Source: Diphasiastrum complanatum (taxonomy: Eukaryota > Streptophyta > Lycopodiopsida > Lycopodiales > Lycopodiaceae). From it: 58,000 bases of DNA. The position numbers and the translations under genes are program-made. Positions 1 through 10,744 of this stretch are shown here, piece after piece. The number at the start of each line of letters is the position of its first letter. The stretch's first letter is position 1. Under the pieces are notes generated by a model. That model was not told the origin of the DNA. It ran no database searches and saw nothing but the letters and a program-made list of their open reading frames with translations. The stretch lies in assembly GCA_029204225.1 (NCBI GenBank), contig CM055094.1, forward strand, positions 22,198,657-22,256,656, given 5' to 3'.

Positions 1-103
1 TCCTATATGAACACACGTGACATGTACCTTTTCTTAGTCCTATGTACCTTAGGGTACTTTAAGGACATTAATAAAGATCTTTCTTTCTTTCTTTCCTTCC
101 GCC

Positions 104-201
104 TACACACACACACACCTTTTCACACACACACACACACTTTCACACACATACAGAATGAGGTCGGGAGACCTCTTATATGTATATATGTATATATATA
201 T
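104..201. repeat. CA and TA microsatellites
   Basis: Three CA runs (about 105-118, 124-140 and 144-151) are separated by short pyrimidine spacers and followed by a TA/TG-rich run at 176-201. A 6-bp inverted repeat (GAGGTC/GACCTC, 160-175) lies between the CA and TA blocks. Simple sequence; no gene is implied. Confidence 0.9.
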
Positions 202-3200
202 CTTGGTGTTCTTTCACCAGACCAATTTTCAAATCGTTGAAAATAATAAGTTCGTTGAGTCTCGTAAGACATTGATGGGCCTCTTGCTTATATCAGTTCA
301 TCAATTGACCATGGAGTAGCTCAAGTTCACCGATGCTTTTGGACAATATAAAATTTAAGGAGGATCAAAGCTGCATATTTACCAACTTCCGAGTCCAGTG
401 GCATATTGACTTTTGAGCAGTAATTTAGAACATTGTTAAAAAATGAGTTTACAGAATGCAGTCTTCACTTTTTGTATAAGCAACGAGGTATTGCGTCGTG
501 TGCATCCATTGTGGGTGGCCTGAAATCCTCACTCCTGGCTTATTACATGCCTGAATGCTTTTTTGTTAACTAGAGTGAACAGGATGCTACACTCCATGGA
601 GAACCCCCACCCCACAAGTCCACGTATGGAAACCTGCTACCACTTATTGTGAGGCATACATGTTCTGGCTGGTTGTGACTTGAAGTTCCTGCTTGGTGGG
701 AGAAACTGTGCTCTCCCTTGTCGTGGTAAAAATCCAGGTCATATGATGGCTGTTAAAAACTAAAGTGTGTTGAGGTTTATAGTGTATGCTACGTCCTTTA
801 GATAACATTTGTAATGTTATCACATCCTTTCACATAAATGCCATGTAAAGACCATCTTTATGCATGCAAAATTTCAAAGCATATGGTAAGAGATGATAGA
901 ATTTATTCTAAAACACGACATTTTCTCATTTGCAAGACGGCCCTGAGGGTGTTGGTTGCCCATGCACATGCAATGCTCTTCTTTAAGAATTAAAGTGGAG
1001 GGGTCTTTGAATTTTATTGAAAGTTATAGGTAATAATGTGTTTGTGATAATCAGTGTAATACATGATAGCATTTCGCATTATGATTGCCGTGCCAATTTT
1101 GTGACCTTTTCATGCTGGGTGCTGAAGTGATCTGCAGTTTTTCTTTTTTATGAAAGTACTCTTTATTAGTTTTGCTGTTTGGTGCTGGCCTTTATTGGTA
1201 TCTGGAGAGTTAGTAGAAGGAACATTTTTCTTTGCATGTGATTGCATAATCTGAGGTATCTTTATGGATGAAAGCTTGACCTTTCACAGCATGATGGAGT
1301 AGGGATGATATAGCATATGCAATTTCCAGATATTAATGCAGATCTATTAGAAAGACTCCTGTGTGTGGTATGATGCAGAGAAAAACCCAAACACTTGGTT
1401 TGAGCTTGGGATCCTTTGCAATGAAATTAGCGGCAACTCCAACAAAGAACATTAATCAGAGTCATAGAAGAGGTCATTTGTTATTGCTTGAACGATGTCC
1501 TCCAATTTGCTGAGATGGTAGCATTATCAATTTGTAAAATATAAAGACTATCAACATGTTTTCTGCAAGCAAGACGAGTTAAGGTTATCAAATAATGCCA
1601 CAAAATGGACTACCTGTTTTGGCAAGTATGAAGTAGACCAGCAAGCTTGCTTAGTTTCAAACTTCAGCACTGAACACCAATGGAAAAATTCCTATGTCTT
1701 GGTAAACCACCTGTGCATGCTTCTGAATAACATTTATTTCGTTGCAGCTGATGCAAACCATTTGTTTTTACTTCTGCAAAAGAAATTGTTTAACTTTTTC
1801 AAATATTTTTTTTCTGGGATTCATGTCATATAAACAAATGCTTAGGAGGTGAATTACGTTGCATGCATGCTCTTATGTCAGATCCAACCATGTATCGAGG
1901 TACGTTCCTGGAATGGTTGACAAGTATCAATATCAAATATTAATTCAAATTTTATCTTTTGACATTCTTGTACGTTAATGATGTGAATCAGGGGTGTTGT
2001 AGCATCAGTTTATGCTATGGATGGTGAAGGAACAGATGAACATATAGGTATAGCTTTTATTCATGCAAATTTTTATGCCAAGCTACAATGGTTGAAGGGC
2101 TGGGATGACCTTTGCCTTGAAGTTTCTATTGAAATAAAGCACTTCGATTAATGGAGACTTGCTGAAGAATACTGTGCACATATTTCTATATGATTTGTTA
2201 CTTCTAACTGCTGTGCTAAAGACGTGCTTTGGGCCACCATAAGCTATTGTTTATGCTATGTATGATGAGAGGGGATGACATCTTGTGATTATTTTCTGCA
2301 TGTTGTAAAAATGTCTAATGTGTGACTAGTGTAATCAGTGGGATTCTTGTCTTACTGAAATCTGTGTGCCCTGCTAGCTGTACTTCAGAGCTCTTATATA
2401 TATAATCAATGGAAGAGGGGCCAAAGCATAAATTTGAGGCAAAAATCAAGCACAAAAAGAGTTGAAAGGATAATGGCAGCATGATACAATACAAAGCAAT
2501 GACAACACGATCATGGTATCAAGCAATGCAAGAACTAGAAAATGTAAACAATGCACCGCTATCATATGATTCATTTCCTTATTTATTGTAGAAAAACAAA
2601 AGCTATAACTAAATCTGTCTTCATCTTCCTCAGCAATGTCATTGAAATAGTTGCACTTCTCTCTTTGCTTACCCTTAATTATGTGCCTGTTGTATGCTCA
2701 CCATTGCGTTGTCAACCTCGTAGCACTCTTTGCATTTCAAGGAAGATTGCTATCAAATGTTACCAAAACAAGAATGTTGTGGTATATCACATCGACATTG
2801 CCACAAATTTCTTGAATAATAAATGTGATTGTCTAAAATTGGATACAACGTAATCATTTTTTCAATTCTTAGTTGTCTTGGAACTGTTGCATTTCATCAT
2901 GTGAAGGATCCCTTGGGATGTGCAAACTTTTTGCTTTTTATCACTTGCATATAAAGGTCCATCTAAAGCGTGGGCATGCATGCAAGAAAAAGAGACGTTT
3001 TTTTTTTTCCTATTACTATTGGCATATAGAGGTGCATCAAGAGGATCAAATTCTTTGCAATAAAGTCTTAATCGATGTTGCAAAACTTATAATTTAAGGC
3101 ATTGACTTTAATGTTGACTTCTGTATAAACTCCATTAACCAATTTGAACACATAGTATTGCCTTTTGTAAGTCAATGCAAACAATACAAGAAGCTATGGC

Positions 3201-4737
3201 ATTTATAAGCTTTCTCACATTTTGCATAGCAAGGAAGACTGAAAAATAAAATAAAGTCCAAATGCCAAACAAACATTGGCAATGTACAAAGCATTAGATA
3301 AGGTGTCACGTCTGTCAAGTTAGGGTTTGGACTTTTATTTTGCTTTACGCACAACACGTGTTCATGGAAATGCAAACCATGACATGCACTTTGAGTGCGA
3401 ACATGCATCCAATGTCTTGATGCACCTTAAGAATTGGTCTAGCACAATCCTTCCCTCCTAAAAGTTGAGATGCCAAAATTGAAATAACAATTTGCTCTTT
3501 TCCATGTTGCACATGGGTTGTTTGTTGGTGCTATCCATGGACCATTTATGTTGTGTTAGGTAGAGTGTGCATGTATTAGTTTGAACATAGTCTATGAAGC
3601 TTTTGGCAAGTTGTGATCCCATTGAGTTTCTCGAACAAGGAGGATCCGTATTTGAATTTACAATCTTGGTTGAGATGTGAATATCTAGATATCAATTTTT
3701 TCAAATTGTTCAACTAGTCAAGATTGGTGGAAACTAGGATAGATTAATATTAAAACTTATCAAATCCAATCCAACTCACAACGTTAGAGTCTTTGATTCT
3801 GAATAAGTCTAATAGAGGTCCTTGGATTTGATTTTTGTGTGTTTTGAGATGTGCTAGTGGATACATACTCTTGAAAATATGTCAAATGATTTTTCTTGCT
3901 TTGACAAGTCCAAACATGTAATGTACATTCACATTGAGACAATGCAATTTGGAAAAAAAATCAATCTAAATAGTAATGAAATACAAAAAACAAGAAAATG
4001 TTTATACCATGCAAATGACATGAATAACAAGCAATGGTACAAAGTGATTGTCTCAAATTTGTCATTATGATGTCGAAATGGGCTCATGTCATGTTATGAA
4101 AATTTCGTGGTGCATGTTAGAGGCATGCCTTTAGATTCACACTTGCCTGAAATTATTAGTAATATGAGAGAAGTCATCATTAGTGACAATCATAGCGTTT
4201 CTTCAAGTAGTTTTTGATATGATTGGTTCCATGTAGTAAGGTCGTAGAAATCTTTAATCATATACCCTATGTTTGCATATCTATGTTTATGAGCTTAAAT
4301 TCTCCAATTTGTTGGGTGGCATTTCCTCCATGGGATTTACAAAATACGAAGTCCTTTATCTTAGTTTACTCGAATAATGTTTACTTTTTGCATATGGCCT
4401 CAAGTAGTTTTGGCACATTTGTAAGGGAGTACTAGGCTATCTATCTTCTTGCATGTCTTGTTTGCTATACTTAGGTCTTTCTTTGACTCTTTGCTATAAA
4501 AATCCTCCAAACAAATATAGCAAACTATGCTAAGGTATACACAGTTCCACGACGTGCCATAATTGTGTTAGTAGGTAGTGTGTACATTAATTTTGCTTTA
4601 TGCAGTTCACAATATATTCATTAAGGCTCAAACCAATGCTGAGTAGGTATATTGTTTTTTTTAAAAAAGCCAACAGGTTCAATCGGGTTAGTGTTTTTTT
4701 TAAAGCCAAATATAATTATGTGAAAACTTTATATCTA
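202..4737. other. AT-rich region without a recognisable gene
   Basis: I read both strands and found only short, biased open frames with no recognisable motif. One short open stretch on the + strand (about 1990-2158) begins just after an AG and ends at TAA; it has a possible donor (ATAG|GTATAG) near 2048 and could be an exon, but I recognise no family. The rest looks like intergenic or intronic DNA. Confidence 0.5.
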
Positions 4738-4809
4738 GATTTACTCATAAGCCATGAATGTTGACAAGTATCTTAATACTTGGTGGTTACCAATGCCTCA
4801 AGCTAGAAG

Positions 4810-4845
4810 GCACACATGCTTGCACATGCTTCAAAGCTTGTGTGC
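4810..4845. repeat. Short imperfect hairpin
   Basis: A 12-bp inverted repeat (4810-4821 against 4834-4845, one mismatch) encloses a 12-nt loop, just before a GC-rich island. It could fold as a small stem-loop. Nothing else suggests an RNA gene. Confidence 0.4.
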
Positions 4846-5000
4846 ACGGTCCCGAGTGCCACCCCTCCAAACCCTTCCCTCCCGGCGGTCCGTACGAGGG
4901 TCGAGGTCAACCCTCAGGCCATGAGTTGTTGCTAGTTGGCTGTCGGGCCAGGGGGCCCCCTGGCCCACAACCACAGCGTTGCGAGCTTGCCCGAGCCATC
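4846..5000. other. GC-rich island with a perfect 22-bp palindrome
   Basis: This stretch is strikingly GC-rich inside AT-rich DNA. At 4945-4966 it contains a perfect 22-bp palindrome centred between 4955 and 4956 (GGGCCAGGGGG followed by its reverse complement). The + strand is open here, but the reading frame shows no family I know. It may be a relic of a GC-rich repeat or a structural element. Confidence 0.6.
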
Positions 5001-5579
5001 TTTTATTTTTATTTTTTATTCAATGATGATATCATAGTGATGTCATCATTCAAATGATGGATTTCAAAGTTTTATAAAATCCAATGTATAAAGTTCACAC
5101 CTTTTTCTGATTTCAAAGTTGTGAAAAAATCTATTTTATTTTTTTACTTTTTTGTGTGTTACTTGTCCTATCGAACTTGGAATTCAAGGCACTTAAACAA
5201 AAAAGTGATAGTAGCAGTTGTTCATGACCACCAATATGCAACCACTGTGCAGTTGCCCGTTTATGACAAAATGTTATGTGTAGTCGCTGATAGGAAGATA
5301 GATAGTCGCCCTTTCGACGTAACGAGAATATCTGCATGCAAATGAGATATCTAGTTGTGATAGAACCAGTGAGGCCGTGAAAAGTGTTGACCTACGAACA
5401 ATCAGAAGAAACAGCGGATTAGTGGAGGAAAGTGACAGCCGGAAGATCTTGTGGAAGAACTGGCTGGTTTGCAGTCAAGTATAGATCATTCAGGTATAGT
5501 AGGGGCTCCAGTGGTGCATGCTTGCATAGCTAAGGCAAATCAAAGTTTTCAATGGAAGATGGCAATCATGGCATTGTGA

Positions 5580-6065
5580 ATATGGATCAAAGTGCAGATT
5601 AACACAAAAAGAGACCTGCTTCACCATCACTTCCGTCCCCACCTCCCTCTTCTCGTCCCTCGTCGTGAATCTACAGTTGATGGTACATCTCTTCATCAAC
5701 CTGCACCGTATCGTCCCCCACAATGTCGTACACCAATCCCTTCCTCTCCTTTGTTAGCTTCGCAAACTCCTATACAACCATCCTCTCGTGTACCCTATCA
5801 AGGTTGTGGATGTTTATATGTGCAGGGTGGAGGCCTTTCTCGTCATGAAAATGCATGTACCACTTTTCAGCAACGAGCTTCCCTTTTAGCAACACCACAC
5901 ATCTCCCATCATGTTGCTCTTTCACCTCCAGACTCTAGTTGGGCTTGGGCACGCAATCTTGATATTTTGGGCTCCTTTTATCTTGGTTTCCCTCGTTCTC
6001 GCCTTTATGCCCGCATTCCAATTGCACTTCGCCTGGACATAAAAAAGCTCTTTGACTGCCTTTAA
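5580..6065 (+). CDS. Unidentified open segment with a Cys/His cluster
   Basis: A stop-free frame of about 160 codons ends in TAA at 6063-6065. It has no upstream ATG (an in-frame TGA lies at 5577-5579; the first possible start is GTG at 5592), so if real it is more likely a 3' exon with an acceptor near CAG at 5595-5597. The product is proline- and serine-rich in its first half. It then has a Cys/His cluster (C-G-C, then G-L-S-R-H-E-N-A-C) resembling one atypical zinc-finger unit, followed by a tail with several Trp and Arg residues. Base composition is more balanced than its flanks, which favours coding. I do not recognise the family. Confidence 0.3.
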   Translation: MWIKVQINTKRDLLHHHFRPHLPLLVPRRESTVDGTSLHQPAPYRPPQCRTPIPSSPLLASQTPIQPSSRVPYQGCGCLYVQGGGLSRHENACTTFQQRASLLATPHISHHVALSPPDSSWAWARNLDILGSFYLGFPRSRLYARIPIALRLDIKKLFDCL

Positions 6066-6938
6066 ACCCGTTTAGCTACCAACCCTTCTGATATTGAGAT
6101 GATGTAATAATTTCTAATCATTTTATTATAGAGATCTTATGTGTCTTCTTCATACAATAAGTCTCTCTTTACTTCTTGTATAAATTGTTTTTTAAAGTGT
6201 GTAAGTCTCTTCAAGATGTAGTCCCCAAATTTGAAGTTTGACCATTAAACTATGTTGGGCATTATTGTTAGTTTGAAAATGCGTGTTTGGCCTCCTTCCT
6301 TTTATGATCCCAACAGCCTTTACCCAAGGCTTCTATGATAACAACCCAACTCCATGCTAGAAAGACCTTAGTTGCAAAACTTACTTGAGAACATGATTAT
6401 TCTTTAGCATGTGAGATATAGGTGCACAAAATATATATTGGTATCCTAGAAAACACAGTGGTCATAAAGCATTTACAAATACTTATGTTCTTTTAAGATT
6501 TGCAGGTTTTGAAATTTTAATAGTTTTAAGGGCAAAGGGCAAGGGGACTATGATGACCATTGGGCCTTAGTGAATCTTCAATGCACTCTCTTGGGAATCA
6601 TGAGTTTGTGATGGCAAATTTGAATGCTATTTTTTTGGCAAGAGTCATGATTAACCTAAACATCAAGCAAATGTTTTGTTTATGTTTGATGAGAAAGGGA
6701 ATTCAATGTGTAAAAATCATCTTAATATGTTATTTTAGCTGGGTCTATGAAAATACCTGGTATAATTTTTTAATTTTTTTTTTGCATACATGATTAAACA
6801 ACTAGTGGTTGTTATACAACATATATACACTTAGGCAATGCCATTTATAGAGCTAATCTCCTTAAATGTCACCACATAGTGGTTGGGATTCTAGCTTGCA
6901 CCTTTTCGGTGGTAGTTGTTACGCATGCACATCGAGTT
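6066..6938. other. No gene seen
   Basis: AT-rich sequence with only short random open frames on both strands. It separates the unidentified open segment from the repeated module upstream of the first ISG12-like gene. Confidence 0.5.
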
Positions 6939-7103
6939 CATATTTTAGGAGCACCGCAAGCGAAATGGAACAAATGCCCCTAGGGCCCAGTTGCAAGAAA
7001 AAGGTGGGAACACTCCAATACGAAAAGATCACGCACTCCATTAAACCATTTAACAACAACAAAAGCAAATAATTCTATCAATCTATCAAATCAATGAGTG
7101 GGT
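6939..7103 (+). promoter_or_regulatory. Repeated module upstream of ISG12-like gene 1
   Basis: This ~165-bp block recurs upstream of the second ISG12-like gene (17765-17840, shorter) and, inverted, at 19911-20063 and 49254-49406. Shared landmarks in order are a GAGCACCG-like box, GTTGCAAGAAAAAGG, a box near AATACGAAAAGATCAC, an AACAACAA-rich stretch and ATCAATCTATCAAATCA. It ends about 200 bp before the ATG at 7305, so it may be promoter or 5' UTR. Because two copies are not next to an ISG12-like gene, it could equally be a short dispersed repeat. Confidence 0.55.
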
Positions 7104-7304
7104 GGGAGTCTTGAGATAGAAGGAAGCTAACGAAGGAGCTACCCAAAGCCAAGCATCATATCTACTAAAACGTGACTGCGCTCTCGATCGGTAATTGTAG
7201 TAGATCGGAACGTGAAGGAGACACTGGGAGCTCGTTCCTGCGTGAATTGATTGGTTTCTTTTGGTTATACTCGCTCAATTGCGCTTTTTTGGCTAGCAGC
7301 TGCG

Positions 7305-7655
7305 ATGGGTTGGCTACAGAGCTCAACGAAAGGAGTCATTGGTGGAGCTACGAGCTGCGGCGGGGTATTGCTAGGCGGAGCCAAAGCGGCCGGTGCTCTA
7401 CTGACTTTCAGTGGATTCACTTCCACTGGTCCTGCTGCAGGATCCTATGCTGCAGCATGGATGTCTTCAGTAGCAACAGTCAGCGGAGGTGCTGTCCCGG
7501 CTGGGTCTTTGTTTGCCTCTATCCAGTCTCTGGCTATGGGAGGTGTATTGGGAGCAACAAGTGCCATCGGCGGCGGGCTGTTAGTCGGTGGAGTACTAGG
7601 CGGCGCACTTTATTTTGCTGGGCAAAAAATATGTAAAACTAACAGTAATTCGTAA
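7305..7655 (+). CDS. ISG12/IFI27-like (Ifi-6-16 family) small hydrophobic protein, copy 1
   Basis: The predicted protein has 116 aa and is rich in Gly, Ala and Ser. Residues ~10-34 and ~79-106 are hydrophobic and could span a membrane. Between them lies the family block: G-F-T-S at 37-40, A-A-G-S-Y-A-A-A-W-M-S-S near 44-55, S-G-G-A-V-P-A-G-S at 60-68 and the A-S-I-Q-S-L box at 71-76. This spacing matches animal ISG12/IFI27 proteins, which sit in mitochondrial, ER or nuclear-envelope membranes and modulate cell death and antiviral responses; the plant role is unknown. I chose the ATG at 7305 because the frame upstream begins only with TTG at 7251 and the paralogue shares the context AGCTGCGATGG. 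There are no introns in the coding part. Ungapped identity with copy 2 is about 57 of the first 78 residues. Confidence 0.8.
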   Translation: MGWLQSSTKGVIGGATSCGGVLLGGAKAAGALLTFSGFTSTGPAAGSYAAAWMSSVATVSGGAVPAGSLFASIQSLAMGGVLGATSAIGGGLLVGGVLGGALYFAGQKICKTNSNS

Positions 7656-8440
7656 AGTCTTCACCTAACAGTGAAGCGAAGTAGACGATTTTCCTTCATC
7701 TGAAGCTCTTCGATTTGAAATCACATAATCAAACTTCAGATTTTATTCCAAATGTAGGTTTGAATAAATTATTGGACAATAACTTATGTCCATAATCTTA
7801 AGATGTTGAAGAGTAGATTTTGATGATGTTATGAAAAGTATGCTATTGAAAGGTTTAATGCTTACATGTTGCCATAGAGCATCTTTTGTTCATTACGTAG
7901 ACAAGACCGTTTTATGCAGAGCTCCGCGCCTAGATCTATTTGGTAGCTAAGAAGTCTACACTACAATTGTTGATTGGTCATTTGCTTTACTTTGATCATA
8001 CATATAATGGTCAAGCACCAATGCATCCACATATAGTATGTGTATGGGCTTGTGGATTTTCACTATTAGATCAATTTATGAGTTTATCACATGGAATGTG
8101 CGTCCTCTGCTTTTAAATGTCGAATTTTTGGGTAATTCTTAACGCCAAATGTAGTGACGATGATCCTGCCATAATTGTCGGGATGAAGTAGTTGTTATGA
8201 GATTAGACGATTTGTTCATGTTTTGTCTGTCAAGTTTGCAGCGCAATTCGAAAAGGGATAAACGTACGACATGTGAACTTGCTGCAGATCTAACTTGTAA
8301 ATAACAGATCAGTGTTCTATTGTCATCATCTCTATAATGAAATTTGAAAACCGGAAGAAGGAAGGCCCTATATCTATAAACATGTGATTCAATCGGAGTA
8401 AAGAATATATGGGAAATTTTTTCTATCTTATCTTTGTCAC
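7656..8440 (+). other. 3' flank of ISG12-like gene 1, shared with copy 2
   Basis: Several blocks match the region after the second gene. Examples are the 23-nt stretch starting AAGCTCTTCGATTTG (7704 on), CATACATATAATGGTCAAG, TGGATTTTCACTATT, GTCGAATTTTT with TTCTTAACGCCAA, and TTGTTATGAGATTAG. The first blocks are probably 3' UTR. Similarity fades near 8440, where a copia LTR begins. Confidence 0.7.
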
Positions 8441-8469
8441 AGAAACAAGGAAAAGAAAGAAAATGCACA

Positions 8470-8764
8470 CAGGGAATAGAGACAACAATATGGAAGACTG
8501 AAAAGAACTACATACATTATCATTCACGTTCTTAAAAATATATGTACAAAAATGCTCTACCTGCTGCACAGGGAGCTTGCTAAACTTAAGCAAATCACTT
8601 ATCTAACTTCTTACAAATCAGCTAACCCTATCTTGCCTACTGATTTCCTACAAATCTGCTACTCTGTTAACTTCTAGTCTGCTGTTTGCTACACTATTAG
8701 GTGAGGCCACATGGATGCCCAAGTGGCCATCATGACAGGCTGCTTGATTTTTGATTTTGCAACA
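8470..8764 (-). mobile_element. Copia LTR fragment (minus orientation)
   Basis: On the minus strand a purine-rich tract (GCTTGAAGGGAGAG, about 8765-8778) is followed at once by TGTTGCAAAATC, the usual order of polypurine tract then LTR start. It follows the RNase H tail at 8785-9014, so this is the 3' LTR of a minus-strand Ty1/copia element. The far end near 8470 is approximate; I found no second copy to compare. Confidence 0.6.
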
Positions 8765-8784
8765 CTCTCCCTTCAAGCTGCATG

Positions 8785-9014
8785 TCATAATGAATGAACT
8801 GTGAATGTATGAACACCCAAAGCAGCTCTATGCTGTGTAAAACTTGCTTGAGGCAAGGCCTTGGTCAAAACATCAGCTATCATCTCTTGTGAAGACAAGT
8901 AATCTCCACCAGATCTCTTGACATAATGAAAATGAATCGAAATGTGCTTTGTGCGTGAATGAAAAACAGGATTTCGAGCCATTTTAATGCTGCTTTGATT
9001 GTCAAATCAGATTT
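8785..9014 (-). pseudogene. Copia RNase H C-terminal fragment
   Basis: The minus strand encodes the conserved copia RNase H end: D-N-Q-S-S-I-K-M, then A-R-N-P-V-F-H-S-R-T-K-H-I, a degenerate middle and A-D-V-L-T-K-A-L-P before the stop. Everything upstream (integrase, reverse transcriptase, most of RNase H) is missing. Near 9015 the sequence switches to a plus-strand gag fragment, which shows a rearrangement. A TGA interrupts the frame just before D-N-Q-S-S. It is non-functional. Confidence 0.85.
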
Positions 9015-9017
9015 TTG

Positions 9018-9600
9018 ACCTTCATTAACTTGTCAATGAAGGATCACATCATTACCCACATTTGTGATGCTGTAACACCTTGACAGGCATGGGATGTGCT
9101 AAAGGAGCAGTTCGAGATGTCAAATCCATCAAGAATCATGTTTCTGAAGTCAAAGCTGAATAGTGCCCGAATGGAATAAGGAGAGCACATTCAGACGTAC
9201 ATGACCAGAATCAAGACAATGAGGGATGAACTGCATTCTATTGGTGAGCGCATACGTGATGTGGAGCTGGTGCACAATGCATTGTGCGGCATTGCAGAAC
9301 CCTATCAAATGTTTGTGAGCAGAATAGCATCAAGAGAAGATTGCCAACCTTTGACGAGCTCACAGAAATCTTGATGCAGGAAGAGCAACGGCGAGAAACG
9401 GTGAAAGCTAGATGTAAGAAAACTGACGATCAGGCACTTGCGACACGCCAAAAACAAGGCAAGGCAAGAGCAAGAAGAAGTCTAAACAACAATTTGCCAA
9501 GTCTCAGGAGGATGAGGGATCTTCCAGTAAGACCAAGAAGAAAGGCAAGTGCTTCAAATGCCTCCTGACTATTTGTGGATTTCTCATCGGGCAATCTCGG
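9018..9600 (+). pseudogene. Decayed copia gag fragment (plus orientation)
   Basis: Translation in shifting frames gives copia gag (UBN2-type) features: A-W-D-V-L-K-E-Q-F, then F-L-K-S-K-L-N-S-A-R-M, R-I-K-T-M-R-D-E-L, I-R-D-V-E-L-V-H-N-A and L-M-Q-E-E-Q-R-R-E, before a lysine-rich stretch where the zinc knuckle would begin. It resembles the gag at 21091-21614 (for example I-R-D-V-E-L-V and M-F-V-S). Stops and frameshifts interrupt it and no polymerase follows. Its 5' end abuts a minus-strand RNase H fragment, so it is part of a shuffled mosaic. Confidence 0.75.
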
Positions 9601-9644
9601 CATGGATGATTAACTCCGCATTGTGAACACAATGGATCAAATGT

Positions 9645-9848
9645 TTATGGATCTTCTCGATGTGGACATTCAGCACGGCAATGTTTCCCTCCGCATCCAT
9701 AGCATCTTACCGAGTGCAATACACCATCGCCTCTAAGTTGATAGGCATACACTGGTAATAGATTTCCCTTAGGATCTTCCACAAAGTAGACTGGTAGGCT
9801 ATTATGGTCCTCCATGGAGTTCGGTGACATGCAAGAGGATATAACCAA
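9645..9848 (-). pseudogene. Possible zinc-knuckle-like fragment
   Basis: A short minus-strand frame (67 codons, opening with TTG and no plausible ATG start) encodes C-Y-G-C-G-G-K-H-C-R-A-E-C-P, one residue short of the gag zinc knuckle C-x2-C-x4-H-x4-C. It might be the nucleocapsid end of a decayed retroelement gag, or chance. Nothing else in the fragment is recognisable. Confidence 0.3.
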
Positions 9849-10057
9849 AACTTATACCTTGCCAATATTTGTTGAAAAAATTCGTGATTTAGATGGGTTT
9901 ATCTGACATCCATCCTTCAGATGAGCTCCTTGTTGGCTTGATCTGCTTCTGACCGTTGAACCACTGGATCTGGCTGTTGGGCCTTCTGCTCCACCTTTGG
10001 TCCATCATATAGAGGATTCTTGATTGGACATCCTGCACTCGGATGATTTCCAAAACA

Positions 10058-10393
10058 TTATGTCCTTTTCAAGAAACTTAATAGAGCGATCATAAGCTTG
10101 CTGACAGCTTGAAGTGCAAGGTTCTTGGTCTTCTGCTGCACTTGATCTGCTTGACCTTGCTGCACTTTGTTGCCTTGCATGGGGTTCCATTCTTGTTGGA
10201 TCATCGCTCGTTGTCGACCTCGTTGCTCTGATTCCCCATCTGGATAGGGAAAATCCTTCTTCCCGAGTAGGATTTCCATTAAGGAAGCATCCTTACAAAG
10301 TTGTGCAGAAGATGGAATAGAGATGGGACAAAAGAATGATGGATGGATAGTGGTTGATGTGGAGGGAACTGATCGGCTTGATCTGAGGTTCAT
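10058..10393 (-). CDS. Hypothetical ORF of 111 codons, doubtful
   Basis: A minus-strand frame starts with ATG at 10391-10393. It is Ser/Thr-rich at first and Gln-rich near residues 67-86. No family is recognised. It lies between the zinc-knuckle-like fragment and a tandem-repeat array, downstream in the same orientation from the LTR/PBS at 13144-13461, so it could be a gag remnant of a non-autonomous LTR element. It may also be a chance frame. Confidence 0.2.
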   Translation of the reverse strand: MNLRSSRSVPSTSTTIHPSFFCPISIPSSAQLCKDASLMEILLGKKDFPYPDGESEQRGRQRAMIQQEWNPMQGNKVQQGQADQVQQKTKNLALQAVSKLMIALLSFLKRT

Positions 10394-10744
10394 TCACTTG
10401 ATTCAGTCCAGGGATGTTGGATCTTGATGGATAATGTGACTGCAACCTAGATTTGACAAGATCTGATCAGTTTCAGTTGGCTAATAGTGTGATTTTAGCC
10501 CTTTTTCTTGGTTTTTTGTGATTTTTTTTTCGAGATGTATTCGGATTTGAGTGAATAAAACCTTCAACCTTCCTACAGTAGCTGTATCTGGATTATTTCT
10601 AGACAATGTGAGTTCTGCAAGAGTTCTTGATGGACAGATATGTTAGGATCTGGAAAAACCTCAATTTTTTTGGCACTTTTTCTTAAATATTTGAAAATAT
10701 AAGCATTGTATCTTCACAAAATTTTTATAGTAGCCAGATCTAGG

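Noticed and set aside
7251-7304. N-terminal extension of ISG12-like gene 1
   Set aside because: It opens with TTG rather than ATG, and the matching region of copy 2 has no in-frame start. The shared AGCTGCGATGG context supports 7305.
7172-7636. 154-codon frame overlapping ISG12-like gene 1
   Set aside because: It is a shadow frame (Arg/Cys/Ser-rich) of the conserved gene. The similar shadow in copy 2 (18120-18308) follows from nucleotide similarity, and the changes between copies preserve the other frame.
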